Assembly (NCBI RefSeq): GCF_030815955.1
Contig: NZ_JAUSXK010000001.1
Location: 1,922,001 to 1,986,000, forward strand
Direction of reading: 5' to 3'
DNA: 64,000 nucleotides
Source: Microbacterium murale
GTDB lineage: Bacteria > Actinomycetota > Actinomycetes > Actinomycetales > Microbacteriaceae
Made by a program: the position numbers and the translations under genes. Shown here one piece after another: positions 26,438 through 34,103 of the stretch (position 1 is the stretch's first letter; each line of letters begins with the position of its first letter). The notes beneath the pieces are model-generated. The model saw nothing but the letters and a program-made list of their open reading frames with translations, made no database searches and was not told the DNA's origin.

Positions 26438-26764
26438 ATGCTGCAGAACAACACATCCGTGCTGGCCAGGAGGGTCGTCGTCGACGGAGACTTCGCGACG
26501 CTGGCGTACGAGGCCGGGTGGGCGCGCGAGGCCGTCGTCTTCGTGCAGGTCGAGGGCGGTCATCCCGATCTCGTCGTGGCGACCGAGATCTCGCCGGACG
26601 GGATCAACTGGATCCGTCGCGGCACACCAGTGATGCTGGCGGCGGATGCGAGCATCGCTGAGCTATCGCTGTCGGCGTTCGGCAACTGGCTGCGGGTCAC
26701 CGTGACCGGCGCGTCGCCGGAGGCGCCGGCCCGCATCCTCATCCACGTCAACGGGAAGGGTTGA
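26438..26764 (+). CDS. Small beta-rich protein, paralogue of the one at 15681-16028
   Basis: A 108-residue protein that shares ISPDGINWIRR and SAFGNWLRVTVTGAS with its paralogue on the other side of the cluster. ATG at 26438 follows AGGAGC. It lies four bases after the FAD oxidoreductase stop, so it is co-transcribed. No signal peptide. Each DUF6772-like gene is linked to one copy of this family, which points to a two-protein functional unit. Family and role unknown. Confidence 0.68.
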   Translation: MLQNNTSVLARRVVVDGDFATLAYEAGWAREAVVFVQVEGGHPDLVVATEISPDGINWIRRGTPVMLAADASIAELSLSAFGNWLRVTVTGASPEAPARILIHVNGKG

Positions 26765-26835
26765 GCGGACGTAGTGCGCCGGCCGTCAGCGCGAGGTCAG
26801 TCGCGTGCCGGGTCACAGTTTTCGGCAGCTCACGC

Positions 26836-27558
26836 CTAGACGCCCCAGTGCGGATGCCGCGCCACGGCCACCCGTGCAGTGAGATCCGTCAGCACTCGAG
26901 ACCCGGCGACCTCGATCCCGAGCACGCGCGCCAGCTCGAGCGCGATCGCCGCATGCCCTGCCGCGTTCGGGTGGAACGCGTCGTCGAGCAGGCCCCACGG
27001 CATCCCCTCGTTGCCCGGTCCGGTTCCCGCCGAGAACGACGTGAACGCGGCGTGCTGGTCGACGAGGATGACGTCCTCCCGCGATGCGACCTCTCGAATC
27101 GTCGACGCGAACTCACCGATCCGGTCTCGGTCCGGCGCATGCAGCAGGTCGATCGCCGGCGGGGTCTGCAGCACCGGGATCGCGCCCGACTCACGCACTC
27201 GCGACACGAACGATGCGATCCCCGCCCCGAACTCTGCAGGTGAGAGCACCGGATCGACCCACACGGTCGAGCAGTCGTTGGTCCCGATCATGAGTGTGAC
27301 GATGTCGGGCCGCCACGCCGCCACCCGCCGATCGAAGTCGTCGAGGATCAGCGGGATGCACCATCCGGTCACCGCCGTATTGATCACGGCATCCTGCACA
27401 CGACCGAGATCGCCGCGGATCAGCTCGTGCAGGTGATCGACGTAGTTGCGTGCACCGCGGGTGTGGATGAGGCCGTGCGTGATCGAATCGCCCGTCATCA
27501 CCCACGTCAGCGGAGCATCCGCTGCCAACAGGGCCTCGAGCCGCGCAGCGTCCGTCAC
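26836..27558 (-). CDS. SGNH/GDSL-type hydrolase
   Basis: A 240-residue esterase-fold protein. Block I GDSITHG (catalytic Ser), block III GTND and block V DAFHPN with Asp/His of the triad are all present. No clear signal peptide, so it is likely cytosolic or not classically secreted. GTG at 27558 overlaps the stop of the secreted protein gene upstream, with GGAGGTGAG just before the start. Together with that gene it may remove acyl groups from a carbohydrate taken up by the neighbouring sugar operon. Confidence 0.87.
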   Translation of the reverse strand: MTDAARLEALLAADAPLTWVMTGDSITHGLIHTRGARNYVDHLHELIRGDLGRVQDAVINTAVTGWCIPLILDDFDRRVAAWRPDIVTLMIGTNDCSTVWVDPVLSPAEFGAGIASFVSRVRESGAIPVLQTPPAIDLLHAPDRDRIGEFASTIREVASREDVILVDQHAAFTSFSAGTGPGNEGMPWGLLDDAFHPNAAGHAAIALELARVLGIEVAGSRVLTDLTARVAVARHPHWGV

Positions 27559-28712
27559 TCGCTCACCTCCAGCTCGACGTCGATGAAGCGCGGCCGATAG
27601 ATCGAGGCGTCGTCGTACACGTCACCGACGTTGTCGAACGTGTTGACGTTGTACGTGACGAGCAGCTTGTCGCCCTGTCGCAACTGCGGATGCTCGTGCG
27701 CGTTGTACGTGAAGATGTCGGCGTCGCCGTAGCTGCCGAGCGCCCCTGTCTCGGGTGTGCGGTACAGCTCGACCGGCTCCGAGAACGGACCCGTCGGCGA
27801 GCACGAGGTGCGCGCGACGATGCGGGTGCTGAAGAGCTCGGAGGTGTCCTGCGTGACCAGCAGGTACCCGTCACGGAACTTCGCGACGCTGAACTCGTTC
27901 GCCACGTACGGAACGACCGGCACGGCGGCTGCTTCGTCGGCGACCCAGTCCGTGCCGTTCCAGAACGTCCAGTCTTCGGCCAGCGCGTCCTTGCCCTCGG
28001 TGCGCGCGACGTATGACGAACGGACGCCCTCCGGGTCGGCGATGCCGTAGATGTACGTCGTCTGTCCCTCCTGCAGCGTCCACGATCCCCAGTTGATGCC
28101 GGTCGCCGACGGCAGATCGATGATCGACTGCAGCTGCAGCGTTTCGTCGTCGAGCGTTGCCAGTCGGTTCGCTGTCCAGCGGAAGTCGAAGGGGTTGGGG
28201 CCGGTCTTCTCGAACTGCAGCAGCGGCACCTGCACCGTGTGCTTCTCGCCCGGTGTGGGGTTGCCGATCCAGTACCACTTTCCGTCTGGCTCGGGCGGAA
28301 TGATGCCGGCCGGCGCATCCGGCGTGCCACCCGTGATCGTCGACAGGCCCTTGCTGGTCTGCACGACGACCGAGTTGTTGACGAACGGCGAGTCGGTCGG
28401 ACGCGACCCGTCGGGATTCACCGTGCCGAGGAAGGAGTCGGAGAAGAACCAGCCGGTCTTCCCTCCACGCAGCGGCAGGGAGTATGTGCTGTCGCCCCCG
28501 GTCCACTCGCCGCCGGTGTCGGCATAGGTCGTGAACTGCTCGGTGAGCGGCTCGTTGATGGATGCTGTCGCCGTCAGCGTCTTATCGGTGAGCGAGCACT
28601 GGCCGCCTGTGGTTCCGGTCGCCACCGACGCGCTCGCCGGCGCTGCCAGCAGTGCGCCGGCCAGGACGGATGCCGTGGCGAGTCCCGCTGCGAGGATTCT
28701 TCTGTTCTTCAT
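27555..28712 (-). CDS. Secreted beta-propeller-like protein (DUF4185/DUF5005-like)
   Basis: A 385-residue protein with a Sec signal peptide (ILAAGLATASVLAGALLAAPA, AXA-type cleavage near residue 32). The body is a repeated beta pattern (GGKTGWFFSDSFLGTV, NNSVVVQTSKG, DADIFTYNAHEHPQ) resembling DUF4185/DUF5005 proteins of the GH43-like five-bladed propeller class. There is no cell-wall anchor. ATG at 28712 is preferred over the in-frame GTG at 28718. A glycosidase role is plausible but the catalytic acids are not identified. It is followed by a coupled SGNH hydrolase. Confidence 0.7.
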   Translation of the reverse strand: MKNRRILAAGLATASVLAGALLAAPASASVATGTTGGQCSLTDKTLTATASINEPLTEQFTTYADTGGEWTGGDSTYSLPLRGGKTGWFFSDSFLGTVNPDGSRPTDSPFVNNSVVVQTSKGLSTITGGTPDAPAGIIPPEPDGKWYWIGNPTPGEKHTVQVPLLQFEKTGPNPFDFRWTANRLATLDDETLQLQSIIDLPSATGINWGSWTLQEGQTTYIYGIADPEGVRSSYVARTEGKDALAEDWTFWNGTDWVADEAAAVPVVPYVANEFSVAKFRDGYLLVTQDTSELFSTRIVARTSCSPTGPFSEPVELYRTPETGALGSYGDADIFTYNAHEHPQLRQGDKLLVTYNVNTFDNVGDVYDDASIYRPRFIDVELEVSE

Positions 28713-28781
28713 GACCACTCCCTTGTGTTCGTTCGGTTACTTCGTTCGTGCTTCAGTCGCGACCGGCGAGGACCGGTCTGC

Positions 28782-28930
28782 CGGTGAAAGGAGGAAAGTG
28801 ACGGCAACGCGGGTTCAGAACCGACACTTTTCTCCTTCATGTCGTTGGTCGCCGTGTCCGGGGTCGGTCCTCACCGGTGAAAGGAGAAAAATGACGCCCA
28901 CGAGCGTTCAGAACCGACACTTTCCTCCTT
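28782..28930. repeat. Two copies of a palindromic ~56-base repeat
   Basis: Copy 1 (28782-28837) and copy 2 (28874-28930) share CGGTGAAAGGAG, TTCAGAACCGACACTTT and TCTCCTT-type ends. Within each copy an AAAGGAGGAAAGTG-like 5' arm (28787-28800) pairs with CACTTTTCTCCTT at 28825-28837, giving a long stem. They lie between the glycosidase stop and the secreted-protein start. Transcriptional termination or a dispersed palindromic element are both possible. The open frame that covers them on the plus strand is a shadow. Confidence 0.68.
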
Positions 28931-28965
28931 CCATCACCTAGGACTCGTCAGCTTCGTGGGCCGGA

Positions 28966-31074
28966 TCAGGCGGATGCCGCGACCACGCGTCCGTCCGCAT
29001 GAACGTCGTACGACTCTCCGCCGACCCGCAGCCCGCGCAGCACCGCCGACGGATCGATCCCCGCGACGCATCCCGCCGCTGTGACCGTGCCGTCCGTGGT
29101 TACCGAGACCCCGAACAGCGCCTCGATCACGAGCTCGATCCACGCGCCAGACGACGAGCACGCCCAGTCGATGATGTACGGCAGCTGCGGTGGCGCCTTG
29201 CGTGCGCCGCCGTTGATGCCCGGCACCGCTTCCTCCACGAAGTGCGCCTGCCCCATCGGCCCCTGGTTGGCGGTCTGCGCGAGCCCGGGAAGCCAGTCCA
29301 GCAGTACCCCGGGTGCTCCGAGCGCGGCGAGTGCGCGCCCAGCATCCGCCGGCCACGCCGGGTAGGCGCCGTTCCACTGGTGATCCGGTCGCACGCTGTA
29401 GCTCGCATCCGGATCCCACGGCGACAGCGCCCGCATCCAGTTGTCGGTCTGCAGCTCGCGCTGGAAGAACTCCACCATCTCGGCGCGCACCGCAGGAGTG
29501 AGGTCGTCGGCGATCGTCGTGCCCACGACGCTGAAGTCGTAGCAGTGCCGCACCGCGAGCTGTGTGCCATCGGGCTGACCGGCGGAGAAGACGCCCTCGC
29601 CGGGCAGGTAGCGCGCGACGACAGACGGCAGGAGCTCGGATGCCGACGCTCGCAGCGCCGTCGCCTCGGAAGAAGAGCCCTGCAGGTCAGCGAGCGATGC
29701 GGCGGTCCGCATGCTCCACACGTTCGCCGCGTTCAGGCTCGCGACCTCGTGCGTGTACGAGCTCACGCACTCGAGCAGGTTGTCGATCTCGCCGTAGTCG
29801 GCGAGATCGGTGTCGCGGCGCAGGGCCTTCCATGCGGTCGCCCACTCCTGCACGGACTCGCCCACCGTCGTGTCGCCGACCCGCTCCGACAGGAACTCGA
29901 CATCACCGGTCAGCCGCACGTAGTCGTGCACGAGCCGGATCATCGCGTAGTCGTTCACCGAGTACCAGCGCCCGACCGGCCCACCGGTGAGAGAAGACGT
30001 GCCGAAGTGCGAGTGGATGTCGAGCGAGATCCAGTGCCGCAGCTGATTGCGCATCTCGGCGGGGTCGAGCAGCGCGTGGCTGATCGAGCTGAGGCTGTAG
30101 TCCCAGATGAACGTCGTCGTGCCCCAGTAATTCGGCATCAGGGTGTCGTACGAGCGGCCGAGCACGTTGCCCTCGTAGTCGCGGCGGAACCAGATCACTC
30201 CCAGCGCCGCCCACCAGTAGATGCGGCGCAGCGGTTCGGATGCCGTCTCCAGCACGGGCAGCGAACCCGAGAACTCTCCGTTGCCGGGGGTGAAGGCGGC
30301 CGAGAGCTGTCGGTTCCAGAACTCCTCGGACGCGGCGACGTCCGCTGGAACGTCAGCGACGACCGACGCGTACGTCGCGCGCGCAGCGGATGCCGTCGTG
30401 CCGACCGCCTGGACATAAGAGGTGCGGGCGGTACCGCCGGCGGGCACCTCGAGCGTCACGGTGAGGTCGCCGCCGCGTCCGTTGCCGCCGATTCCCAGGT
30501 CGAACTCCTCCGATTCGGCCACGCCGCTCAGTGCAGCCGTGCCACCGAGCAGTCCCTGCACGCTCCACGCCCCGGCATCCGCCGAAGAGAACTCCAGCGC
30601 GCCATCCGCCACCGCGACGGCATCCGGTTCTGACGGCGACTCGGCATCCAACCAGGCCGAAGCCGACCGCGTCACGCGCGCCGCCGCCGACAGCCCGATC
30701 ACCACAGAACGCGCGACCGAAGACGACACGGCGATGTCGATCGCGACCGCCTGAGACCCCGGTACGCACACAGTCGTCGTCTCGATGGTCAGCTCGCCGA
30801 GAACCGCGCGCCGTACGACCCGGTCCGGTCGCCACTCATGAGTGACCGGAACTCCATACGATGCGAACAACCGTCCGTCGACGAACAGCACCGCGGTCTG
30901 CGTCAACCCCTGCGAGACGGGCGGGAACTGCACCGCAGACACAGCGGTGAGGTCGTGGTCGACGCGCACCGTGCCGAGCATGTTCGTGAGCCCCGAGGGC
31001 GCGATCATGTCGTCGTAGTGGTGCGTGACCGGATCAGCCGCGAGATCGTCGACGGTGGGGATGAGAGGAAGCAA
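28966..31074 (-). CDS. (alpha/alpha)6-barrel glycoside hydrolase-like protein
   Basis: A 702-residue protein without signal peptide. An N-terminal beta-sandwich part is followed by an alpha-toroid part, with landmarks NYWGTTTFIWDYSLSSISHA, WISLDIHSHFGTSS, DYAMIRLVHDYVRLTGDVEF and RPDHQWNGAYPAWPADAGRA, typical of GH63/GH78/GH15-like enzymes with inverting acid residues. The W-D-Y and D-H-Q-W-N stretches are candidate catalytic-centre regions. TTG at 31074 is the start with GAAAGG upstream; it follows the permease stop by 12 bases. It probably hydrolyses the imported sugar in the cytosol. The GH family is not certain. Confidence 0.72.
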   Translation of the reverse strand: MLPLIPTVDDLAADPVTHHYDDMIAPSGLTNMLGTVRVDHDLTAVSAVQFPPVSQGLTQTAVLFVDGRLFASYGVPVTHEWRPDRVVRRAVLGELTIETTTVCVPGSQAVAIDIAVSSSVARSVVIGLSAAARVTRSASAWLDAESPSEPDAVAVADGALEFSSADAGAWSVQGLLGGTAALSGVAESEEFDLGIGGNGRGGDLTVTLEVPAGGTARTSYVQAVGTTASAARATYASVVADVPADVAASEEFWNRQLSAAFTPGNGEFSGSLPVLETASEPLRRIYWWAALGVIWFRRDYEGNVLGRSYDTLMPNYWGTTTFIWDYSLSSISHALLDPAEMRNQLRHWISLDIHSHFGTSSLTGGPVGRWYSVNDYAMIRLVHDYVRLTGDVEFLSERVGDTTVGESVQEWATAWKALRRDTDLADYGEIDNLLECVSSYTHEVASLNAANVWSMRTAASLADLQGSSSEATALRASASELLPSVVARYLPGEGVFSAGQPDGTQLAVRHCYDFSVVGTTIADDLTPAVRAEMVEFFQRELQTDNWMRALSPWDPDASYSVRPDHQWNGAYPAWPADAGRALAALGAPGVLLDWLPGLAQTANQGPMGQAHFVEEAVPGINGGARKAPPQLPYIIDWACSSSGAWIELVIEALFGVSVTTDGTVTAAGCVAGIDPSAVLRGLRVGGESYDVHADGRVVAASA

Positions 31075-31086
31075 GATGGATGCCTT

Positions 31087-31896
31087 TCAGTACTGGCCGA
31101 GGGCCAGGCCCTTGCTGAAGAACTTCTGCGTGCAGAGGAACAGCACGACGGTGGGCAGCGACACGATCACGGCCGCTGCGAGCACCGTCGACATCTGCGC
31201 GCCGCCGTAGGTGCTCTGCATGCCGGACAGCGTGGTGATGATCGGTCGGATGTCGTCGGATTGGCTGAGCGTCAGACCGAGCAGCAGATCGTTCCACACG
31301 AACGTCGCCTGCAGGATGAAGATCGCCACCAGCGCGCTCGACGCCATCGGCAGGTACATGCGGGTGAAGATCTTCCACGTCGTGGCGCCGTCGAGCACCG
31401 CGGCCTCGAACGTGGAATGCGCAACCCCGGTGAAGAAGTTGCGCATCACGAAGGCCGAGAACGGGATCGAGATGACCGTGTAGATGATGATCATGCCGAC
31501 GCGGGTGTCGAACATGCCGGTGCGGGAATATGCATCGAACAGCGGCAGCAGGATCATCTGCAGCGGGAACACCGAGCCGCCGAAGATCACGACGAACCAC
31601 GTGAAACCGTGCTTCAGGCGCAGCGCGACGATCGCGAACCCGGCTGCCGCGCCGACGAGCACCGCGATGGTGGGCGAGATGATCGAATAGAGCAGGGTGC
31701 TGACGATGCTGTCGCCGAGGCCGGACAGCTCGAAGGCGGCCGCGATGTTCTCGAACAGGTGGAAGTCGGTGGGGATCCACGATGTCTTCGAGGTGAAGGT
31801 CATCGGGTCCTTCATCGCGTTGACGACGAGCAGGTACGCGGGCAGCAGCCACACGAATCCGAGGACGATGAGGATGCCGTAGCGGAGGGCTTTCAT
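31087..31896 (-). CDS. Carbohydrate ABC transporter permease (MalG type)
   Basis: A 269-residue inner membrane permease with the EAA loop EAAVLDGATTWKIFTRMYLP and six hydrophobic segments. The MalG/UgpE type is shown by the short N-terminus and the C-terminal FFSKGLALGQY. It starts just inside the stop region of the MalF-type permease, and is followed by the glycosidase gene. It forms the membrane channel with its partner; the ATPase is not in the operon, so it presumably uses a shared MsiK-like ATPase, as is usual in actinobacteria. Confidence 0.9.
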   Translation of the reverse strand: MKALRYGILIVLGFVWLLPAYLLVVNAMKDPMTFTSKTSWIPTDFHLFENIAAAFELSGLGDSIVSTLLYSIISPTIAVLVGAAAGFAIVALRLKHGFTWFVVIFGGSVFPLQMILLPLFDAYSRTGMFDTRVGMIIIYTVISIPFSAFVMRNFFTGVAHSTFEAAVLDGATTWKIFTRMYLPMASSALVAIFILQATFVWNDLLLGLTLSQSDDIRPIITTLSGMQSTYGGAQMSTVLAAAVIVSLPTVVLFLCTQKFFSKGLALGQY

Positions 31897-31897
31897 G

Positions 31898-32773
31898 TCA
31901 CATCTCCTTCTTCGGCGAGAGCTGCTGACGCAGGTACGTCACGGAGGCGATCAGGGTGATGACGGTCAGGAACACCGCGATCGCGGACCCCAGGCCGTAG
32001 TCGCTGTTGACGAAGGTCTCTTTGTACATCGTGAGCGCGAGGGTCTCGGAGACCGTGCCGGGCCCGCCCTTGGTCATGCCCCAGACGATGTCGAAGGTCT
32101 TCAGGCTGGCGACGATGGAGAGGCCGACGACGACAGCGGTGAGCGGTCGCAGCATCGGCCAGAGGATGCTGGTGAACAGGCGGATGCCGTCGGCGCCGTC
32201 GATGCGCGCGGCTTCGAGCGGCTCCTTGGGGATGGCCTGCAGCCCGATCGTGAACAGCAGGGCGTTCACGCCCACGCCCTGCCACGAGGCGGCGATGATC
32301 ATGACGATCGTGTTGAGCGGAGCATCCAGAAGCCAGCGCGGAGGATCCATGATGCCGAACATCGCGAGCGCCTGATCCAGGGCCCCGCCGGACGAGAGGA
32401 TGAATGACCAGACCACGCCGACGCCGATGCCGGAGAGGGCATATGGGATGAGGAAGGGAAGGCGCAGCCAGAGTCCGCCGCCGAGGTTCCAGGTGAGCAG
32501 CGCGACCGCGAGGCCGATGCCGACCGGGATGACCAGCGTTCCGACCACCCACAGCAGCGTGTTCAGCACCGAGGTGACGAAGTCTCCGTCGGTGAACATC
32601 TCGACGTAGTTGTCGAAGCCGATCCAGTCGGGGCTGCCGAGGCCGTTGTAGTCGGTGAAGCTGAGGAAGACCGTCCACAGCAGCGGCAGGTAGAGCAGTA
32701 CCGCGATGAGCAGCACGCCCGGGGCGATGAAGCCCCGGGCGGACCACTGGTAACGCGTCTTCTGATGCGCCAT
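31898..32773 (-). CDS. Carbohydrate ABC transporter permease (MalF/UgpA type)
   Basis: A 291-residue membrane permease. The EAA loop reads EAARIDGADGIRLFTSILWP. The N-terminal region WSARGFIAPGVLLIAVLLYL and the SFTDYNGLG periplasmic segment fit the MalF/UgpA group. It follows the binding-protein gene at a distance of eight bases and overlaps the next permease closely, making one transport operon. Confidence 0.9.
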   Translation of the reverse strand: MAHQKTRYQWSARGFIAPGVLLIAVLLYLPLLWTVFLSFTDYNGLGSPDWIGFDNYVEMFTDGDFVTSVLNTLLWVVGTLVIPVGIGLAVALLTWNLGGGLWLRLPFLIPYALSGIGVGVVWSFILSSGGALDQALAMFGIMDPPRWLLDAPLNTIVMIIAASWQGVGVNALLFTIGLQAIPKEPLEAARIDGADGIRLFTSILWPMLRPLTAVVVGLSIVASLKTFDIVWGMTKGGPGTVSETLALTMYKETFVNSDYGLGSAIAVFLTVITLIASVTYLRQQLSPKKEM

Positions 32774-32781
32774 GCGGGGCG

Positions 32782-34053
32782 TTACTCCTGCTCTGCCCAG
32801 TACTTGTCAGCCGTGGCCTGGATCTTCTCCAGGAACGGCATCGGGTCGCCGGGGTTGGCGTTGAACGCGCCGAACTGCTCGATCGCGGTGGTCACGATCT
32901 CGGTCGGCATCGCCTCGAAGAAGCGGTCGTACAGCTGGTAGTCGTCGCCGGCGATGGCGGTGCCGATCTCGGCGAGGGCGGGGTCTGCGACCTCAGCCTT
33001 CGGGTTGAAGGCGACGTCGCCGTGGGCCGCGTTCCAGGCGGTCTGCGCGCCGTCCGACATCCACCACTCCGAGTAGGCGAGGCCGAGATCCTTCTGCGAG
33101 GAGCTCTCGGCGACGCAGATCGGACCGGACTCGACAGCGACAGGGGTCTTCTCGAGGTCGGGGTTGACCGCGGGGATCGCGAACATGCCGTAGTCGTCGG
33201 CGCTCATGCCGGCACCGTCGAGGTTGCCGGCGTAGAAGGTGCCGAAGTTGATCATCGCGAAGTCGCCCTGCTTGAGCGCGACGGCGGGATCGGTCGTGCT
33301 GCCGGCGTCGCTGAACCAGCCGTTCTCGTGCTCCTCGAGCCAGATGTTCATGACGTCGACGATCTCGGGGTCGGTGTACTTGACCTCGCCCGTGGTCAGG
33401 CCCTCGTAGAGCTCGGGGTCGGTCGAGGCGACGAGGTGCTGGAACCACTGGAACGTGAACAGCGTGCTGGTCTGGTAGTACGGCGTGACGCCCGCACTCT
33501 TCAGCGTCTCGGCTGCGGTGTTGAGCTCGTCCCAGGTGGTGGGCACGTCGACGCCGTTGTCGGCGAAGGCGGCCTTGTTGTAGAACATGATCCAGTAGGC
33601 GATGTTCATCGGCACGCAGTACTGCTTGCCGTCGAAGGTGTAGCTCTCGGCGAGGTCTTCGCTCACCCAGCCCTCGTCGATCGCCTTCTTCCAGATGTCG
33701 GTCGTCTCGGCGATCAGGCCTTCGTCGACGAGCTCCTTCAGCGACTGCCCGGTGTGCCAGGTGAACAGGCCGGGCGACTTGTTGGTGCGGAACGACTGCT
33801 TGATGAAGGCGTCGTACTGGTTGGCGTCGGAGTAGCCGGTCGTCTTCAGGGTGATGTCGACGTCGGCGCCGCTCGTCTCGTTGAGCGATTCGAAGTCGGG
33901 CTTCCACGCCGCCTTGTCGGTGTAGAAGTTGAGCGTGCCGGTGGTCTCACCGTCACCGCCTCCGCCGCCGGAACCGCCGGAGCAGCCTGCGAGGGCCACT
34001 CCGGCCAAGACCACGCCGGTGATGGCGATGGCGATCTTGCGTCGCGAAATCAT
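32782..34053 (-). CDS. Sugar-binding lipoprotein of the ABC importer
   Basis: A 423-residue extracellular solute-binding protein, family 1 (SBP_bac_1). The signal peptide ends in the lipobox LAGC, and a GGSGGGGGDGET linker follows. Landmarks are YDAFIKQSFRTNKSPGLFTW, PTTWDELNTAAETLKSAGV and GDFAMINFGTFYAGNLDGAG. ATG at 34053 with a GGGAG site. The ligand is presumably the sugar handled by the ROK, isomerase and glycosidase genes of the same operon. Confidence 0.92.
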   Translation of the reverse strand: MISRRKIAIAITGVVLAGVALAGCSGGSGGGGGDGETTGTLNFYTDKAAWKPDFESLNETSGADVDITLKTTGYSDANQYDAFIKQSFRTNKSPGLFTWHTGQSLKELVDEGLIAETTDIWKKAIDEGWVSEDLAESYTFDGKQYCVPMNIAYWIMFYNKAAFADNGVDVPTTWDELNTAAETLKSAGVTPYYQTSTLFTFQWFQHLVASTDPELYEGLTTGEVKYTDPEIVDVMNIWLEEHENGWFSDAGSTTDPAVALKQGDFAMINFGTFYAGNLDGAGMSADDYGMFAIPAVNPDLEKTPVAVESGPICVAESSSQKDLGLAYSEWWMSDGAQTAWNAAHGDVAFNPKAEVADPALAEIGTAIAGDDYQLYDRFFEAMPTEIVTTAIEQFGAFNANPGDPMPFLEKIQATADKYWAEQE

Positions 34054-34103
34054 GGGAACTCCCTTGTTCTTGGTGGGTGCTGCTTACGGGTGCTGCTGTG
34101 TGT

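Noticed and set aside
28531..28941. A plus-strand frame crossing the repeats
   Set aside because: It consists of repeat and antisense sequence and lacks a ribosome-binding site.
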